A stretch of DNA of 64,000 nucleotides. It comes from Piper betle. Lineage: Eukaryota; Streptophyta; Magnoliopsida; Piperales; Piperaceae. This document shows positions 24,481 to 37,860 of this stretch, one piece after another. The number at the start of each line of letters is the position of its first letter. Positions within the stretch are counted from its first letter, which is position 1. Under the pieces are notes generated by a model, which did no database searches, had not been told where the DNA came from, and worked only from the letters and a program-made list of their open reading frames with translations. The DNA lies in contig JAURVB010003540.1 of assembly GCA_033002965.1 (NCBI GenBank), positions 21,026-85,025 on the forward strand, written 5' to 3'. The translations under genes were made by a program, and so were the position numbers.

Positions 24481-26319
24481 ACAAAATGATTTAGAGATTT
24501 GAAGAGGGGGGATTAATTGCCTGTTCGGAGAAGATCAAAATGCAAAAAGAACAACAAAAAAACCCATCCTCCGTAATCTAAACTAGATTCCCATAATTTG
24601 TATAACATACAAAAATTTCTTCCCAATGGGTAATTACATAAGTAATTTAATATTTTCTAAAAGCTTTTAATTCCCATAATTATGAGAATTAAAAAAAATC
24701 ATTATAACAACAAGGATACCCTCATATTTTAGTTAAGGTTTGTTTGGATTGCTGAGTAAAAAAGAAACGGTGAGAAAAATATATTTTTTATACTTTGTCT
24801 CAAGCAAACACAAAAAAATAGATTAGTTTTCCATTGTGATGGAAAACTCTTTCGGAAACCATTTCTTAATAATTTTTTCTTCCACAGAAAACACAAGAGA
24901 AAATGATTAAAAAACTAATTTTATTTTATTTTTTAAAATTATCGTTTTTTCTTTCAATTATAATCTATCAAACTAAAAATACCTCGGGGATGGCCAGATC
25001 CTCAACTCCTTTGGAACAAGGTCGTGTCCGGTTTCCCCACCACTGCCGTGGCAAAGGGAGGTAAGATTTAGCTGCCTGCTGACTGCCATGGCTGACAGCA
25101 GCCTGGTAGATCGTCAACAACGGCAGTCCGACAAAGGCGATCCCAGATCTAGAGGCCCTCCGGCATCAAATCTAACAACTTCCAACGGTGAAAAGCCTGT
25201 TAAGAACATTTTGTAGTTAGACTTTTCATACAGAAAAGAGAACGGTCAGAATGATTGACTCTTAGAAGAGAGGCTGATAGAAAGATTTTTCATGGGAAGA
25301 GTTGTGCAGTTGTTGACTTTGGTATATTCATGCACGTATCATTGTGATCAGGTCAATTGGGTGGGAAGAGTCGTCAGGTTGGTTGAGTTTAGAGTATGTA
25401 GAATACATCCTCATGGCTTATTAGTCGTAGAATTAACCAAGAACGAGAAAATGCTGAGAAAGAAAGAAAAGAAAATCACCCAGGCTTCCTTCCCCGACCT
25501 TGCCCCCAATTTGGAGTGTTTTAAATGGACGACCTAGACCTATTTGTTTTAAGAAAAAAAAGATAACCAGTGGCACCCCATAGACAGGTTGACCATCGTG
25601 TCGAAGACTTCCTGTTACCCCTAATTTGGGTCAGAGGGGAAATATCATGAATAATTAAATTTTAATATTTTTTTATAACAAATGATCAAAAATTTTAAAT
25701 TTATATAAGTTATAACGAGATCTCAAATTTTTATTTTACGTATAACTAATTCATATATTTTATGAATATTTTACTTGTAATATTTATTTTATTGACATAA
25801 ATAAATTTAATTTAACTTTAAACTTTCTCAAACATATTTTTTTTGTGTTTTATACAAAGAATGATATTTCATTTTTTTAAAATATATTCATGATAAAAAT
25901 CTATTGGATAAAATAAACGTTTTAATATTTAATAAAGTGTCACAATTTCAAATTAAAATTTTGAACATTTAAATATATATATATATATTATTTTTGATGG
26001 CCTAAAATTTTATTTTAATTTTTAATTATCCAAAATTCAATAAAAAGTATTTTTGTTTTTTTAGTTCATCAATAATATAGTTTTATATTCTATTTAATAT
26101 TTATCAATTAATCATTTATTTTTATATATAAAGTTAGTAAAAAATTATAAGTTGTATCTATTATATATTTTGGTATTAGTAAAAATAAATTGTATAGGTA
26201 TTTTTATTATAATTTAAAAATGATAGAATTTGGTCATAATTAATATAAAAGTTTTAAAAATAGTTATTTTTTATATAATTATGTAAACTAAACTATTTTT
26301 TGAAAAAAAACTTTGTAGT
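24481..26319. other. Intergenic, no gene recognised
   Basis: The stretch is mostly AT-rich. A moderately GC-rich island at about 24990-25530 has ORFs up to 81 codons that match nothing I know. It is followed by about 700 bases of extreme A/T directly before the LTR nest. Confidence 0.5.
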
Positions 26320-28657
26320 TGTGACACCTCAAATTCGACTTGCTTGAGAACCAAACTGGAACGTCACAGGTAACTCGAACGTTATGGATCTACTCCCAAC
26401 GTCTCAAGACAGAAGATATTAATTGCTATGCATGGATGAATATACGGAACTCTAACGTACTACTATATGGATGATATAACAACTAATTTATATACCAAAA
26501 TAATTACGATAAAATCAATAAAAATTTCTGAAATAAAACAGATAGAGCCTCCCTTGAAAGTGTAATTAGGGGCCACCTTATCAAATCAACAAGTATAAAT
26601 ACATAAATTCGTATACATCCATTGTACCATAATTTTCACATAAACATTTAATTCAACCACATCAATATATTCTCGACATTTTGGGTCTCGACCCACCTGT
26701 TCATTCTATTCACATTTCACCTTTATCGTTTAATCTGCATACTAATATATATTTCGAATCATATTATCACTATCCATTTCTATTTACCAAAATCTTTATT
26801 ATATCATCTTTCATATCCGACAATTTCATCACAAAAATTTCATTTTCATAATATCATAACAAAACAATCAAAACAAACATTATGTTGGCAAGCATGTGTG
26901 TGTGCAAGGTAGGTCACTGTTCCTCTGTCTAAGCTAGCATATCTTGTATTTAATCTTCACCTATATATACATATATAAAAGAAACATCAGTAACGAGTAT
27001 TACTAGTTTAGAAATAAAACTACATAGAAAATTGGCAAATGAGAAGTAACTCTCATTTTGCAGAAAAATATTTGTATACTTCTCAAGAACACTCCTAAGG
27101 GCATCTAATGAGGAGCCACCAGGCTGTAAACCCGATAGCTTCCCGAACTGACTGGTCTGATGCCTCTCTCGGCATTTTCTTATTTTCCTAGCCCTTTGGG
27201 ACTACCAGTATATCTTAAACCCTTTCCTTTCCTCCATAAGTCTAATGGCTTTGAGAATGAAAGCTGAGTACTCTTAAGTAGTCGCCTTTAGTACCCTTTG
27301 AATCACACAATTCCAGACGTGTGCTATACTAAACAGTAATTGTAAACCATCACGTTTCTCCGGGTGTGAGGAACTCAAAATGAGAGTTGTCAGGATCTCT
27401 CAGGAATAAAGCAGCTCTCTTACTAATCCAGAGCCCGCTTTAACTAGCACATACACTCGCTCATGGTACATGCGAGTCAATTTTCTCATCTCTTGTCTCA
27501 CTGAAATAAGATAAAACTATATATATATATAAGACTGAGAAGGGATTTATATAATATGCCTGAAGACAAATTGCGGTGGATCTTATTTTTGAAATCAACT
27601 CAAGGGATCTCATCTTTGAGGGTTATTAATTTGGAAAACTGGTTGATTAAATGACCCGAGTTAAGTGAGATCCGATAAAACTCCACTAAACATGTCCAGC
27701 CAGTAATAAAATAAACATACAATAAAATAGAACATAAAATAGGAAACAAGTCCTAAATAGACCTGACAGAAGCTCTGAGCGTGTTCACGTGCCTAGGTGG
27801 CGAGCTCTTACTCCGTACCTATACATTAAACTAAAAGCTAATGCTCACTTATGATTCATTCATACATCCTATAGTATACACACATCAATCATAGATCAGT
27901 CCATATAAGATTTTCCAATGCTACGTTGTATTAGATTACGATCCTTACTTAGTTTACCTAATTACTTCTTTAGCGTTCATTTTAATAATATTCAATCAAG
28001 CAATTCATATTTTTATTTCCAATAAAAATAACTAACAAATCAATTCACCAAACTAGCATGTTGTGCTAATAATTATCACCTTTAATAAATTAAATCGGAG
28101 TAAATTATACATTGTGTTGTCGGCAATCGACAACGACTAAGGTTTCGTTGTGCGACTCAAGATTTGAAGTCAGCACTTGGCGGCTTCCGAAGTTCGATTG
28201 GGTTCGACTAAATGTGTAACACCCCAAATCCGGTTCACACTTGTGAACCAAACTGGCATGTTGTAGGCCCCGGTTAGGTCGGCTAACCCGAACCTAACTC
28301 GTGCGGATCCAATCTCAGCGTCTTAAGATGAAGATCCAACTTGCTATATGTATGTATGAATGTATAAAACCCTAACAGGATACTACATGGATGACAAGCA
28401 ACCAATTTTTCACATCATTACAATTACGATAAAAATTCTGAAATAAAACAGATAGGGTCTCTCCTAAAAGTGCAATTATGGGCCACCCTATCAAAATAAT
28501 ATATATATATATATATACACACATGCATCCATGATTTCATTCACACTAAATTTAACATCTTATGAATTCATTCTGAAGCTGGGGTTTCAAACCACCACGC
28601 TTCCGTTGCGCATCTCTGATCATGTTCACATTCTATCATGTCTCATGCATTTGAACA

Positions 28658-31600
28658 TGAACACCCCGTTTCGGCTCACCCGTGAACCGACCCGGAAATG
28701 TCACCGGCGACCGAACCATTCGTTAATCTACTCGATTCGGTTAAGCCGACCAGGATCTACTCTCGGCGTCTCAAGATGGAGATGCAAATATGAAATGCAT
28801 AAATGAGAACGATTGGGTTCTAACGGAGTCCTACATGCATGCTATGATGTACAAGCAAAATAAGACAAAACAACAAATGAAAAACCAAAAGAAAATATAT
28901 ATTATTTTATGAAAATACGATAACACCTAGCAATCTACCATGACATTAAATCATTATCTCATTCGTTTTTACCCGAGCCGAGTCCGAACTCCAAGGCTCC
29001 CTACTCAGTCATATTTATCAGTTCGTTTCATAACAAGTAATTCATTCAAGACAAAAACATTGTAATAATCATTCACACAGCATTAACACACCGTCATTAT
29101 ACATTACACGCGGCAGGTACATGTGTGCGCGGTTCCGTGCTGCTCCTCCGCAGTCCCGACAGCTTTCATCGCTCGCATTCCTCACCTACATATATATAGA
29201 AAAACCGTCAGTAACGAGTGTTACCGGCCCGGAAAATAACTAATATCAATCTGGCACAGGAGAGCAAACTCTCCTGTTGAATCAAAACCATATACTTCCT
29301 CAAGAACTCTCATCAGGGCACATACGGGAGCCGTCGCGCCCTCGGGTCGACAGCGTCCCCCTATCTTTCACATTCTCATGCCTCGGCCATTTCTCTATTG
29401 CTTCTCGCGTCAAATCTCATTCCTTTCCGCCCTCTGCACCTTCCATATTACTCCTGGCCTTGAGCACGAAGGCCGAGTACTCTCAGGCAGTCGCCTTCAG
29501 TACCCTTTGAAACCACAAGTCTAGACATGCGCTGCAATGCAGTACCCGTGAACCTCCACACTTCTCCGGGTTTGAGGAACTCAAAGGTGGAGTTGTCAGG
29601 ATCCCTCGGGAATGAAACGGCCCGCACACCATTCCAGAGCCCACTGTCGACACACACGTGCCCGCTCGCGTAGCACGGTAGTCGGATTTCCCTCATTCAG
29701 TCTCTCACCAAAACACGAAAACTATACATATATATAGGTCTGGGTTGGGATTTATACAATAGGCCCGAAGGCAACGTGAGCTGGATCTGAAGTTCGAAAA
29801 CAAACTCGAGGGATCTCATCCTCGAGGGTTATTAATCCAGAAAATCGTTGGCTAAATGGCCCGAGTTAAGTGGGATTCGATAAAACGCCACGTAACTCGT
29901 CCTGCACATAATAAATCAAATACACAAGAGAGTAGCGTAAATCAGAGAACGAGTCCTAAACGGACCTGGTAGAAGCTCCAAACGGGTCCACGCGCCTAGG
30001 CGGCGAGCTCCTACACCGTACCTACACAATCAAGCTAAAAACTAACGCCCGCATGATGAATCACATATCCTATAGCATACACACACAATCAACACAATCA
30101 CACGTCAATCAACACACATCAACCTATATCAATTCTAGCGAGTCTACTTAAGCTAGTTTGATTAGATCATGATTATTACTTAATAACCCTAATCAGTTTC
30201 ATAACTTCTATTTTTAACACCACACAATCAAACAAATTTCATATTTTTATCCTTAATCAAATCTACATTTATATATATTATTATAACACACAATTCACCA
30301 ATCCTAGCATGCAATTCTAATAATCAAAACTTTCAAATAATTAAATTAAAATAAATTATACCTCGCGTCGTCGAAAATCGGCGACGGCTAGGGTTTCCGT
30401 TTCGTGGCTCGAAAGTCGAATTCGGCACCTAGCGGCGTCCGAAGTCCGATCAGATTGAACCGGGTGCGTTCGGTGGATGATCCGGCGAATTTCCCACAAA
30501 TACAATTTCCGGCGGTTCCGGTGGTTTTCCGGCGAGTGTCGGCGGTTTTCCGGCGGATTCCGACGGTTTTCCGGCGATGATTTGGGACGGAGCAATCAGG
30601 GGGTCTATCGGCACCATCTCGACGAGCTCGGTCCAATGGTGGTGTCAAACAGAGCAACCGAGGCGGCGATGGCCGTCGACGGTGGCGTCAAAAACAGGCG
30701 GCGGCGGCGGTGTGCTCCGATCGGGGCTCCGGCCGGCCTCGATGGCGGTCGGGAGGATGGGGGAAACGTCGACAACGGCGAGGGGGTGCTCGTCAGGGTC
30801 ACACCAGTGTTGCAGAAATCGGCCGATTCCGTGCGGAATCGGCCGATTTAAATCGGATCGGCGTCGCGCCGATCCGATTTCGGGGCCGAATCGGGCGGCC
30901 CGATCGGCCCGGAATCGGCCGAGTTCGGCCGACCGATTTAAATCGGAATCGGAATCGGCCGATTTAAATCGGAATCGGTTTTTTTAGGAAATTACCAAAA
31001 TACCCTAGGTATGATTTTTATTAAATTATTTAAGCATGGGTAAAATGGTAATTTGGATTTTAAAAACCTAAAATCAAACCCGCTCCCCCGACACCGCCGC
31101 CGCTCGTCCGCCCGCCGCCGCCCGGTTTCCGCCTCCGCCGTGCCGCCCCGACTCCGCGCTCGCCGCCGACCGGGCTGCCGACCTCGCCGCCGACCTCGCA
31201 TCGTCGCCGCCCACCCGTGGCCGGACGAATCGGGCACGTACGAATCGCCGCCCACTCCGCCGCCGGCTCCGGGCCGCCGACGGTTCGTCCGGCCGGGCTG
31301 CCGACATCCTCCGACATCGCCGCCGCGAGACTCGCCGCCGACCGGGCCGCCGGTGGCGGCGGGGGTAAAAATCGCACGGTGGCATTCTTGTAATTAAAAG
31401 TTGACTCGAGTCTAACTCGAGTCAAAAATAATAATTAATTCGAAATAATTTAAAAAAATCTTAAAAAATATTTAAAAATATCAAAAACTATAATACACAG
31501 AATAATATCAAAATAACATCAATACTTAATTTTAATATATTTATATTATAAATTGTCAAATTATTATATATAACTGATTAAATTAATTTGGACCGATTCA

Positions 31601-32414
31601 ACTGAACCGATTCCTGGCCGATTCAGACCGATTCCGATTCCGATTCCGATTCACTGGAAAACCGATTCCGATTCCGATTCCGATTTATGCAACCATGGGT
31701 CACACTGGCGGCGGAGCGGCCCGGACGGCGGCGGAATCCGGCCCGAAGTGGCGGCGGCCGAGGTGGTTTCGTGGGGCGATTCCGGCGTCGTGGCGGCGAG
31801 ACGGTGGCCGGGGTGGGTCGTGGCGGCACGGCGACGACACGACGGGGCGGGGCGGCGTCGATCGGCGACAGCACGGCGTCGGCGGCGGCGGCGGCAGCGA
31901 CGAGCACGAGGGGCGGCAGGGGTTTGGGTGAAAAAGGTCGGGATGGTGAAAAAAATGTTGTAGTGGCAGTTTCGTAATTAAGTGTTGACTCGATTCCTAC
32001 ACGAGTCAAAATAATAACTAGTTCATAATAATTTCTAAAAAATCTAAAAAAATATGGAAAAATCACATAAAATAAAACAAACACAACAACATCCAAATGG
32101 CATGCTCTATAACTAATAACCCACCCGAATATAATCCAACGCGTCCTAACGCATTATTCGGCCTAAAACTATTTCTTCGATCAAACATATAAAAAGAAAA
32201 AAATACTGCATACTTTCATATATTCTGATAACTCACTTCTCACCATCTTTTCGACGTTATCATCATATATTCAGGTATACCTGACTCTCATCGCTCATAA
32301 ATCACGGCTGGTCTCGACTCAGCACGCGGTTCATGAAACTGACTCGATTCGAACCAACGGTCGAACTGACTAGTTCGGTAACGTAAAACCCTGACTCGAA
32401 TCACGGGTTTTACA
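28658..32414 (+). mobile_element. Solo LTR C (innermost), carrying a DNA transposon
   Basis: It starts TGAACACCCCGTTTCGG and ends AATCACGGGTTTTACA. A perfect 5-bp duplication GAACA (28653-28657 and 32415-32419) flanks it, and LTR B continues in register across the site. Its length without the inner transposon is about 2.86 kb. The ends show the TG...CA hallmark. Confidence 0.95.
30805..31697. mobile_element. hAT-like non-autonomous DNA transposon inside LTR C
   Basis: The ends CAGTGTTGCAGAAATCGG and, inverted, CATGGTTGCATAAATCGG match at 15 of 18 positions. The flanks are an 8-bp duplication GGTCACAC (30797-30804 and 31698-31705; a ninth base also matches). The CAGTGTTGC-like start and 8-bp duplication fit hAT; a 9-bp reading would suggest Mutator. 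Both subterminal regions are arrays of ATCGG/CCGAT motifs in opposite orientation (about 30815-30980 and 31600-31685). The interior (about 31080-31500) resembles the GC-rich and TTGACTCG...GAGTCAA part of the host LTR family. No transposase is encoded. Confidence 0.8.
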
Positions 32415-35400
32415 GAACATGTCATTCACAATATAATAACATAACAACACAATATTAAACATTCAAAAATCTAACATGTGTGTGTGTACAAGACCTCATT
32501 GCTCCTCCGTCCAAGCTGGCTCCTCCAACTCGTGATTATTACCTACATATAGTATAAAAACACGTCAGTAACAAGTGTTACTGGTCCGAAAAATAAAATA
32601 ACTATAGCAAGCTGGCTATGAGAGCAAACTCTCATATAAAAAAATCATCATATACTCCACGTGAACACTCTGAAGGGCACTACTGAGGTGCCACTGGGCT
32701 GCAGACCCGGTAGCATCCCGAACTTACTGATTTGCTGCTGGTACTGTGCCGCTCTCGGCACTTTTTTTCAGTACTTCTCGTGAAACTTTATCCTAAGCCC
32801 TCTCCTTACCTCCATATTTCTCCTGGCCTTGAGCACGAAGGCCGAGTACTCTCAGGCAGTCGCCTTTAGTACCCTTTGAACCACAAGTCCGGACATGCGC
32901 TGTACTAAACAGTACCCATAAACCTCCACGTTCTCCGGGTGTGAGGAACTCAATTGCAGAGTTGTCAGGATCCCTCAGGAATGGAACAGTCCGCTAGCAC
33001 TAATCCAGAGCCTGCTTTGACTATCACGGCATCCTCTGCATGGTACGTGTAGTCGATTTCTCCATCTCTCGTCTCACTGAAAACGCGAAAACTACATATA
33101 TATAGGGCTGGGTAGGGATTTATATAATAGGCCCAAAGGCAACTTGTGGTGGATCTTGTTTTCGAAATCAACCTCGAGGGATTTCATCCTTGAAGGGTTA
33201 TTAATCCGGAAATGTTCGGTTAAATGGCCCGAGTTAAGTGGGATCCGATAAAACGCCACTTAACTCGTCCTGTAGGCATTAAAACAAACATACATTAGAA
33301 AAGAGTAAAACAGACGAGTCCTAAACGGACCTGGTAGAAGCTCCAAGCGTGTCATCGCGCCTAGGCGGCGAGCTCCTACTCTGTACATACACATCAAAAC
33401 TAAATACTAACGCCCACTAACTAAATGATGCATCAAATCCGACATGACCATCACACCACAATACAAACATCAACCATAACAATCAACAATTATAAATGTA
33501 AAAATAATTCCAACTTATCCTATTAACACCTATTTATTATATTTCCTAAGTTACGTTGAACTTGATTATCATACTCAAATTTACTTTACTTCATTAGCTC
33601 ATTTAACCTTCATTCCCTGTTAATCACATCATGCACATCTTTACTTCATTCATAATCTTAACATTCATCATAATAATTAATCAACCCTAGCATGCTATGC
33701 TAACAATTATCATCAATTTTAAATAAATCAATCGGAGGTAATTATACCTCACGTTGTCGACAATCGGCGACGGTTAGGGTTCCGTCGCGTGTCTCGGAAC
33801 TCAAATTTGGCGCTCATCGGCGTCCGAAGCTCGACCGGGCTCGACAGGGTGAGCCCCGCGGAAGATCCGGTGAATTCCAGTGAATTCCAGAAATTCCAAT
33901 TTTTCGGCGGTTTTTTGGCAGCTGCTGGCGGTTTTCCGGCGGCTTCCGGTGGTTTTCCGATGACAAACGCCGGCGGCATCTATTGGCCAGAAAGTGGTCG
34001 TGATGGGTACCCTCGGAATCAGCTCGGCAAGCCCGACTCATCTACGAGGTCGACGTGGCCAACGGAGGTGGTGGCTCGCCGGAAAATGCATAAAATAGAG
34101 TCGGCGGTGATGGTAGCTAGATCCGGTCGGCCACAGCGGTGATGGCCTCCATTTCGGTCGGGGAAGGTCGCTGGAAGGCTGAGGGTACTGAGGTGACCGA
34201 CCGATCGCAGCGGCACTGGTCGCCGGTGGCGGAATCAGCGACGGAAGCGCAACGCGGGCGCGGCGTCGCGGCATGGCTTCCTCGCGTCGCGGCAGTCCGA
34301 TGGGGGCTGGACCGGGTCGGGGCAGCATGGCAACATCGTCGCGGGGCTAGGCGGCGACTATCAGCGGCCGGGCGGCGCTGGCAGTGGCGGCGGCAACGCG
34401 CACAAGGGCGGCGTCAGGTGAGGGTTTGGGGAAGAAAAGAAGGGCGTGGGGGTGTGTGGTGGCAAAGTCGTAAATATTACTTGACTCGTATCCGACTCGA
34501 GTCAAAAATAATATTTAAGTTGTAAAAAAATTCCAAAAAATGTGGGAAAAATCCCATAAAATCAAACAACACCAAAAATCATAATGATATGCTTTAGAAC
34601 TATCAACCCACCCAAAATGCCCGTAACACGTCCTAACGCGGGTAACGGCCTAAAACTAATTCTATGATCCATTATATATCATAATAAAAAAAATGAACTA
34701 CATACTCTCATATATTCTGATAACTCATTCTTTTCTGTTGTGTTCATGACGTTATCATCATATACTTGGGTACACATGACCTTCATAGCTCATACACGAG
34801 ACCAGCGTCGGCTCAGTACACATGTTTTGAAACTGACTCGACTCGAAAATAACGGTCGAACCGACCAGTTCTGAATATAAAACCCTGACTCGAATCGTGG
34901 CTTTTACAAAATGAATTCTGCAAAAGATCCAGCGAATTTTATCGAATCTAGTTTGCCAGCGGTTTTCCACCGGTTTCTGACAATTTTTCAACAGCTTCTT
35001 GACGATTTTTATGAGACTTTTCGGCGTGGCAATCAAGGCTAAGGGTCGGTACTGGCTCAGTGAGCTCGACCTAGTGGTGGTGGCGGTGAGGATCTGCACT
35101 GGCGGCGATGATCGCCGGTGATGGCGACGAGTCGGTTGGCTTGTCCAATCGTGCCTCTACTGGCCTCGGCGAGTCTCGGAGGTGACACTGGGTATAGAGG
35201 AAATGATGAGGAGGTTGAAGGGGATGGCGTCTACGACACTGTCGTGGTAGAGCGGCGCGGAAGGCAGCAGAACGACATTAGGACGTGGCCGCGGCCGGGA
35301 TGGCTAGGGGCGGCACATCAGGGCTATGCGGTGCGGTAGTAGGAGGTGACTTCGGCTACATAGGGCCGACGTCGAGGGTTTGGGGAGAAGAGGGTCGGGG

Positions 35401-35879
35401 TGAAGGTTAGTGGCAATCTCGTAAATAAAATTTGATTTGACTCCGACTCGAGTTAAAAATAATAATTAATTCATAACAAATCTTTAAAAAAATCAAAAAA
35501 ATAGGAAAAAATCCCATAAAATAAAATATACACCATAACATCACAATAACATTGTTTATAACTAATAACCCATCCAAACTAGTTCGTAACACGTCCTAAT
35601 GCGTTATTCAGCTTAAAAATAATTATACGACCAAATATTAAAATAAATAAATAAAAATTATGGGCGTACTCTCATATATTATGATAAATCATTTTGTTGT
35701 TGTCTTACTAATATTATCATTATATACTTGGGTGCACATGACTCTCATGGTTCATAATACACGACTGGCTTCAGCTAAGTATACATGTCTTGAATTAACT
35801 CAACTAAAAATAACAATCGAATCGACTGGTTCTGAATATAAAACCCTGACTTAGGTCATAGGTTTTATGTTAGCTATTT

Positions 35880-37640
35880 ATGATATTTTTCAAAAAAAAT
35901 ACTAAACCCTTCCCCTGACCCTTTTCCCCTCCTTCCCAACCACCTGCCCCTCACTGACCAATGCCCACCATCCCCCACCCCTACCCCTTGCCAACTGTCA
36001 CAGGGGTCAACTTAGGGGTTAAATTTTTGCCCTAATTGCCTCCGTGCGGCGTGCATCCCTCCCTGGAAACACCAGCCTACACCACCTCTACACACACCAA
36101 CGTGCTGTGGTGCACAGCGGCCTCGGACCGCCCACTTGCAAATAGTGCACGAACCCAGTCCTGGTACCGTGCCCAGCTACTAGCACCACTAGTACCGGTA
36201 TCAGGCTACCAGCGATTGTACCAAACACACACACCAATCACCAAGCCAGAGTGACTACGCGTCCCACATACCGATCACCCATCTCGGTACCAAAAGACCT
36301 TGGAATCACAGGTCTAACCCCGGTGGCCAAACACGACACATACACCACATGAATTACAGGAACTCGTCCCAACCTCTATTCCACTAGTATGAATACAGGA
36401 TATACAAGTAATCCTACTCTAGACTACTTGCCGGTCGTGGACATGCAAACCCCACGACCGTGCCTCTCGACCCTCACTCGACAGGACTTCACCCAACCCT
36501 TGGTTCACCACGCAAGGTTACCGAACAACTGGTATGTGAGCCCTGACCCTAAAGGCAGACGTCGACTACCCCGGTAGTCCCCCTTGAAGTTCCAGACCGC
36601 CCCCGGCCTAATTGCAGTAACCCCAAGGCATCCCCTTGCCCGGCCAATTTTTCTCCTCCACCGAGTTCACTCACACACTCTTCACATGTTGTTCTCTAGA
36701 TCCACTCTGATCTGTTCTCTGCCTCACCACCAAATGAAGCTGCTCCTTATATAGGCATTGGCTGGACAAAAGTGGCACATCACCTTGCTGGATCCTGGCT
36801 ATCCAATCCCCGATCAATGGCTCAGCATGCTCAATACCAGCAGTCACCTTAGTGATGTTCCAGCACTGCCCTTCACCGTTGATCACCTCATCCACGGTCC
36901 AGGATGATCTGCCGACATCACCACAGCTCTTGGAGTTCCAGCACATTTACTGGAAAGCCCATGTGCACTCTAGCCTGTTGGTCAACCCTCATGGTTCACC
37001 TCGGCTAGACCTGGTACCGATCCTATACACAACAGGCTCCAGACCACTCAACACACAACACTGGCTCTAAACTCACTCGGACTCGGGTGCCCGCACATCA
37101 ATCTCCACACTAGGTAAGTCTTGCCCGGTATTTTGATCTAACAATCAACTGGCATGCACAGTGGTGCTCGCTCGGCACGCACATCTGGTTCCTGGCATCC
37201 TACTCAGTCCCCACACGCTACTGCTGCCCACATGCTCGGCCATGGTGCACGGTCACCTGCATGCTCCCGCACCCGGTACTGCTCCTGGCACGGCACGACC
37301 TCGCATGCGTTTGGTTCCCGTCAGCTCCCCAACTGCACTCCAACATGATGCATGGCACCGGTAGGTTGTTCCACCACACGAATAACACCGGCTATCCGCC
37401 TATGACACGGGATTCGCTAGGGACAACCGCCAAACCCTAGCGCCCGACCGTCCCACAAGCTATGCCTGTAACACCAACCATCCCCAGCCCCTACCCACCA
37501 CCCCACCCCACGCCATCTGCCCATACCCCTTGCCCCATGCCGTCTGCCGTCTGCCCCGTGCCGTCTAAACAGAAAGATAAAATGCCCAATTTTGATTAGA
37601 ACATTTTTTACAAAATCAATTACTGGCGGAGTGGTGACAA
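35880..37640. repeat. Unidentified C-rich, G-poor block
   Basis: Over about 1.7 kb the plus strand has a strong excess of C over G, with CCCC/CACC runs at both edges (about 35910-35990 and 37480-37560). No ORF resembles a known protein. The high GC content between AT-rich neighbours, and the sharp edges, suggest a degenerate LTR or other mobile DNA, but no terminal repeat or primer site was confirmed. Confidence 0.4.
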
Positions 37641-37860
37641 CCACACCAAGAAAAACATACATAAACTAACAAATAAAAGCAGAAAACGTGCAACGCTCAT
37701 CGTGGCAAAAATTAAGACAAAAATAAATCAACCAATTAAACAGAGAATCTGGAAACAACCCATCAAAAATCATCATGCAACAAAAACATCAACATTAACA
37801 TATCAATGGATTCATTGGAAAATCGTCTTATCTATGGTCGCGTTGATGTTTTACGGCGGG

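Larger units (their letters stand above)
28215..34908 (+). mobile_element. Solo LTR B, inserted in LTR A and split by LTR C
   Basis: It starts TGTAACACCCCAAATCCGG and ends TCGTGGCTTTTACA. A perfect 5-bp duplication AAATG flanks it (28210-28214 and 34909-34913). Without LTR C it is about 2.93 kb. LTR A continues in register on both sides (break after CGAAGTTCGATTGGGTTCGA, resuming at CTGCAAAAGATCC), which confirms insertion rather than tandem duplication. Confidence 0.95.
26320..35869 (+). mobile_element. Solo LTR A (outermost), split by LTR B
   Basis: It starts TGTGACACCTCAAATTCGAC at 26320, is interrupted at 28214 and resumes at 34914, ending GGTTTTATG near 35869 (the terminal ACA decayed). 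Removing the insertion leaves about 2.85 kb, the same length as its two nested relatives. The family order is: head with TGTAACACC; CAGTAACGAGTGTTAC-like block; GAGCACGAAGGCCGAGTACT block; TTATATAATAGGCCC; CTAGGCGGCGAGCTCCTAC; GC-rich block with GGCGGTTTTCCGGCGG; TTGACTCG...CGAGTCAA; tail CTGACTCGAATC then GGTTTTACA. Its own target duplication is unclear. No internal coding region is attached. Confidence 0.85.

Noticed and set aside
31053..32096. Several Arg/Ala/Pro-rich ORFs in the LTR and hAT-like element
   Set aside because: They are translations of GC-rich repeat DNA (CGGCGG-type runs) open on both strands; no domain is recognisable.
28215..35869. Tandem duplication as the explanation of repeated LTR tails at 32414, 34908 and 35869
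   Set aside because: Perfect 5-bp duplications and in-register continuation of each host LTR show nested insertion instead.
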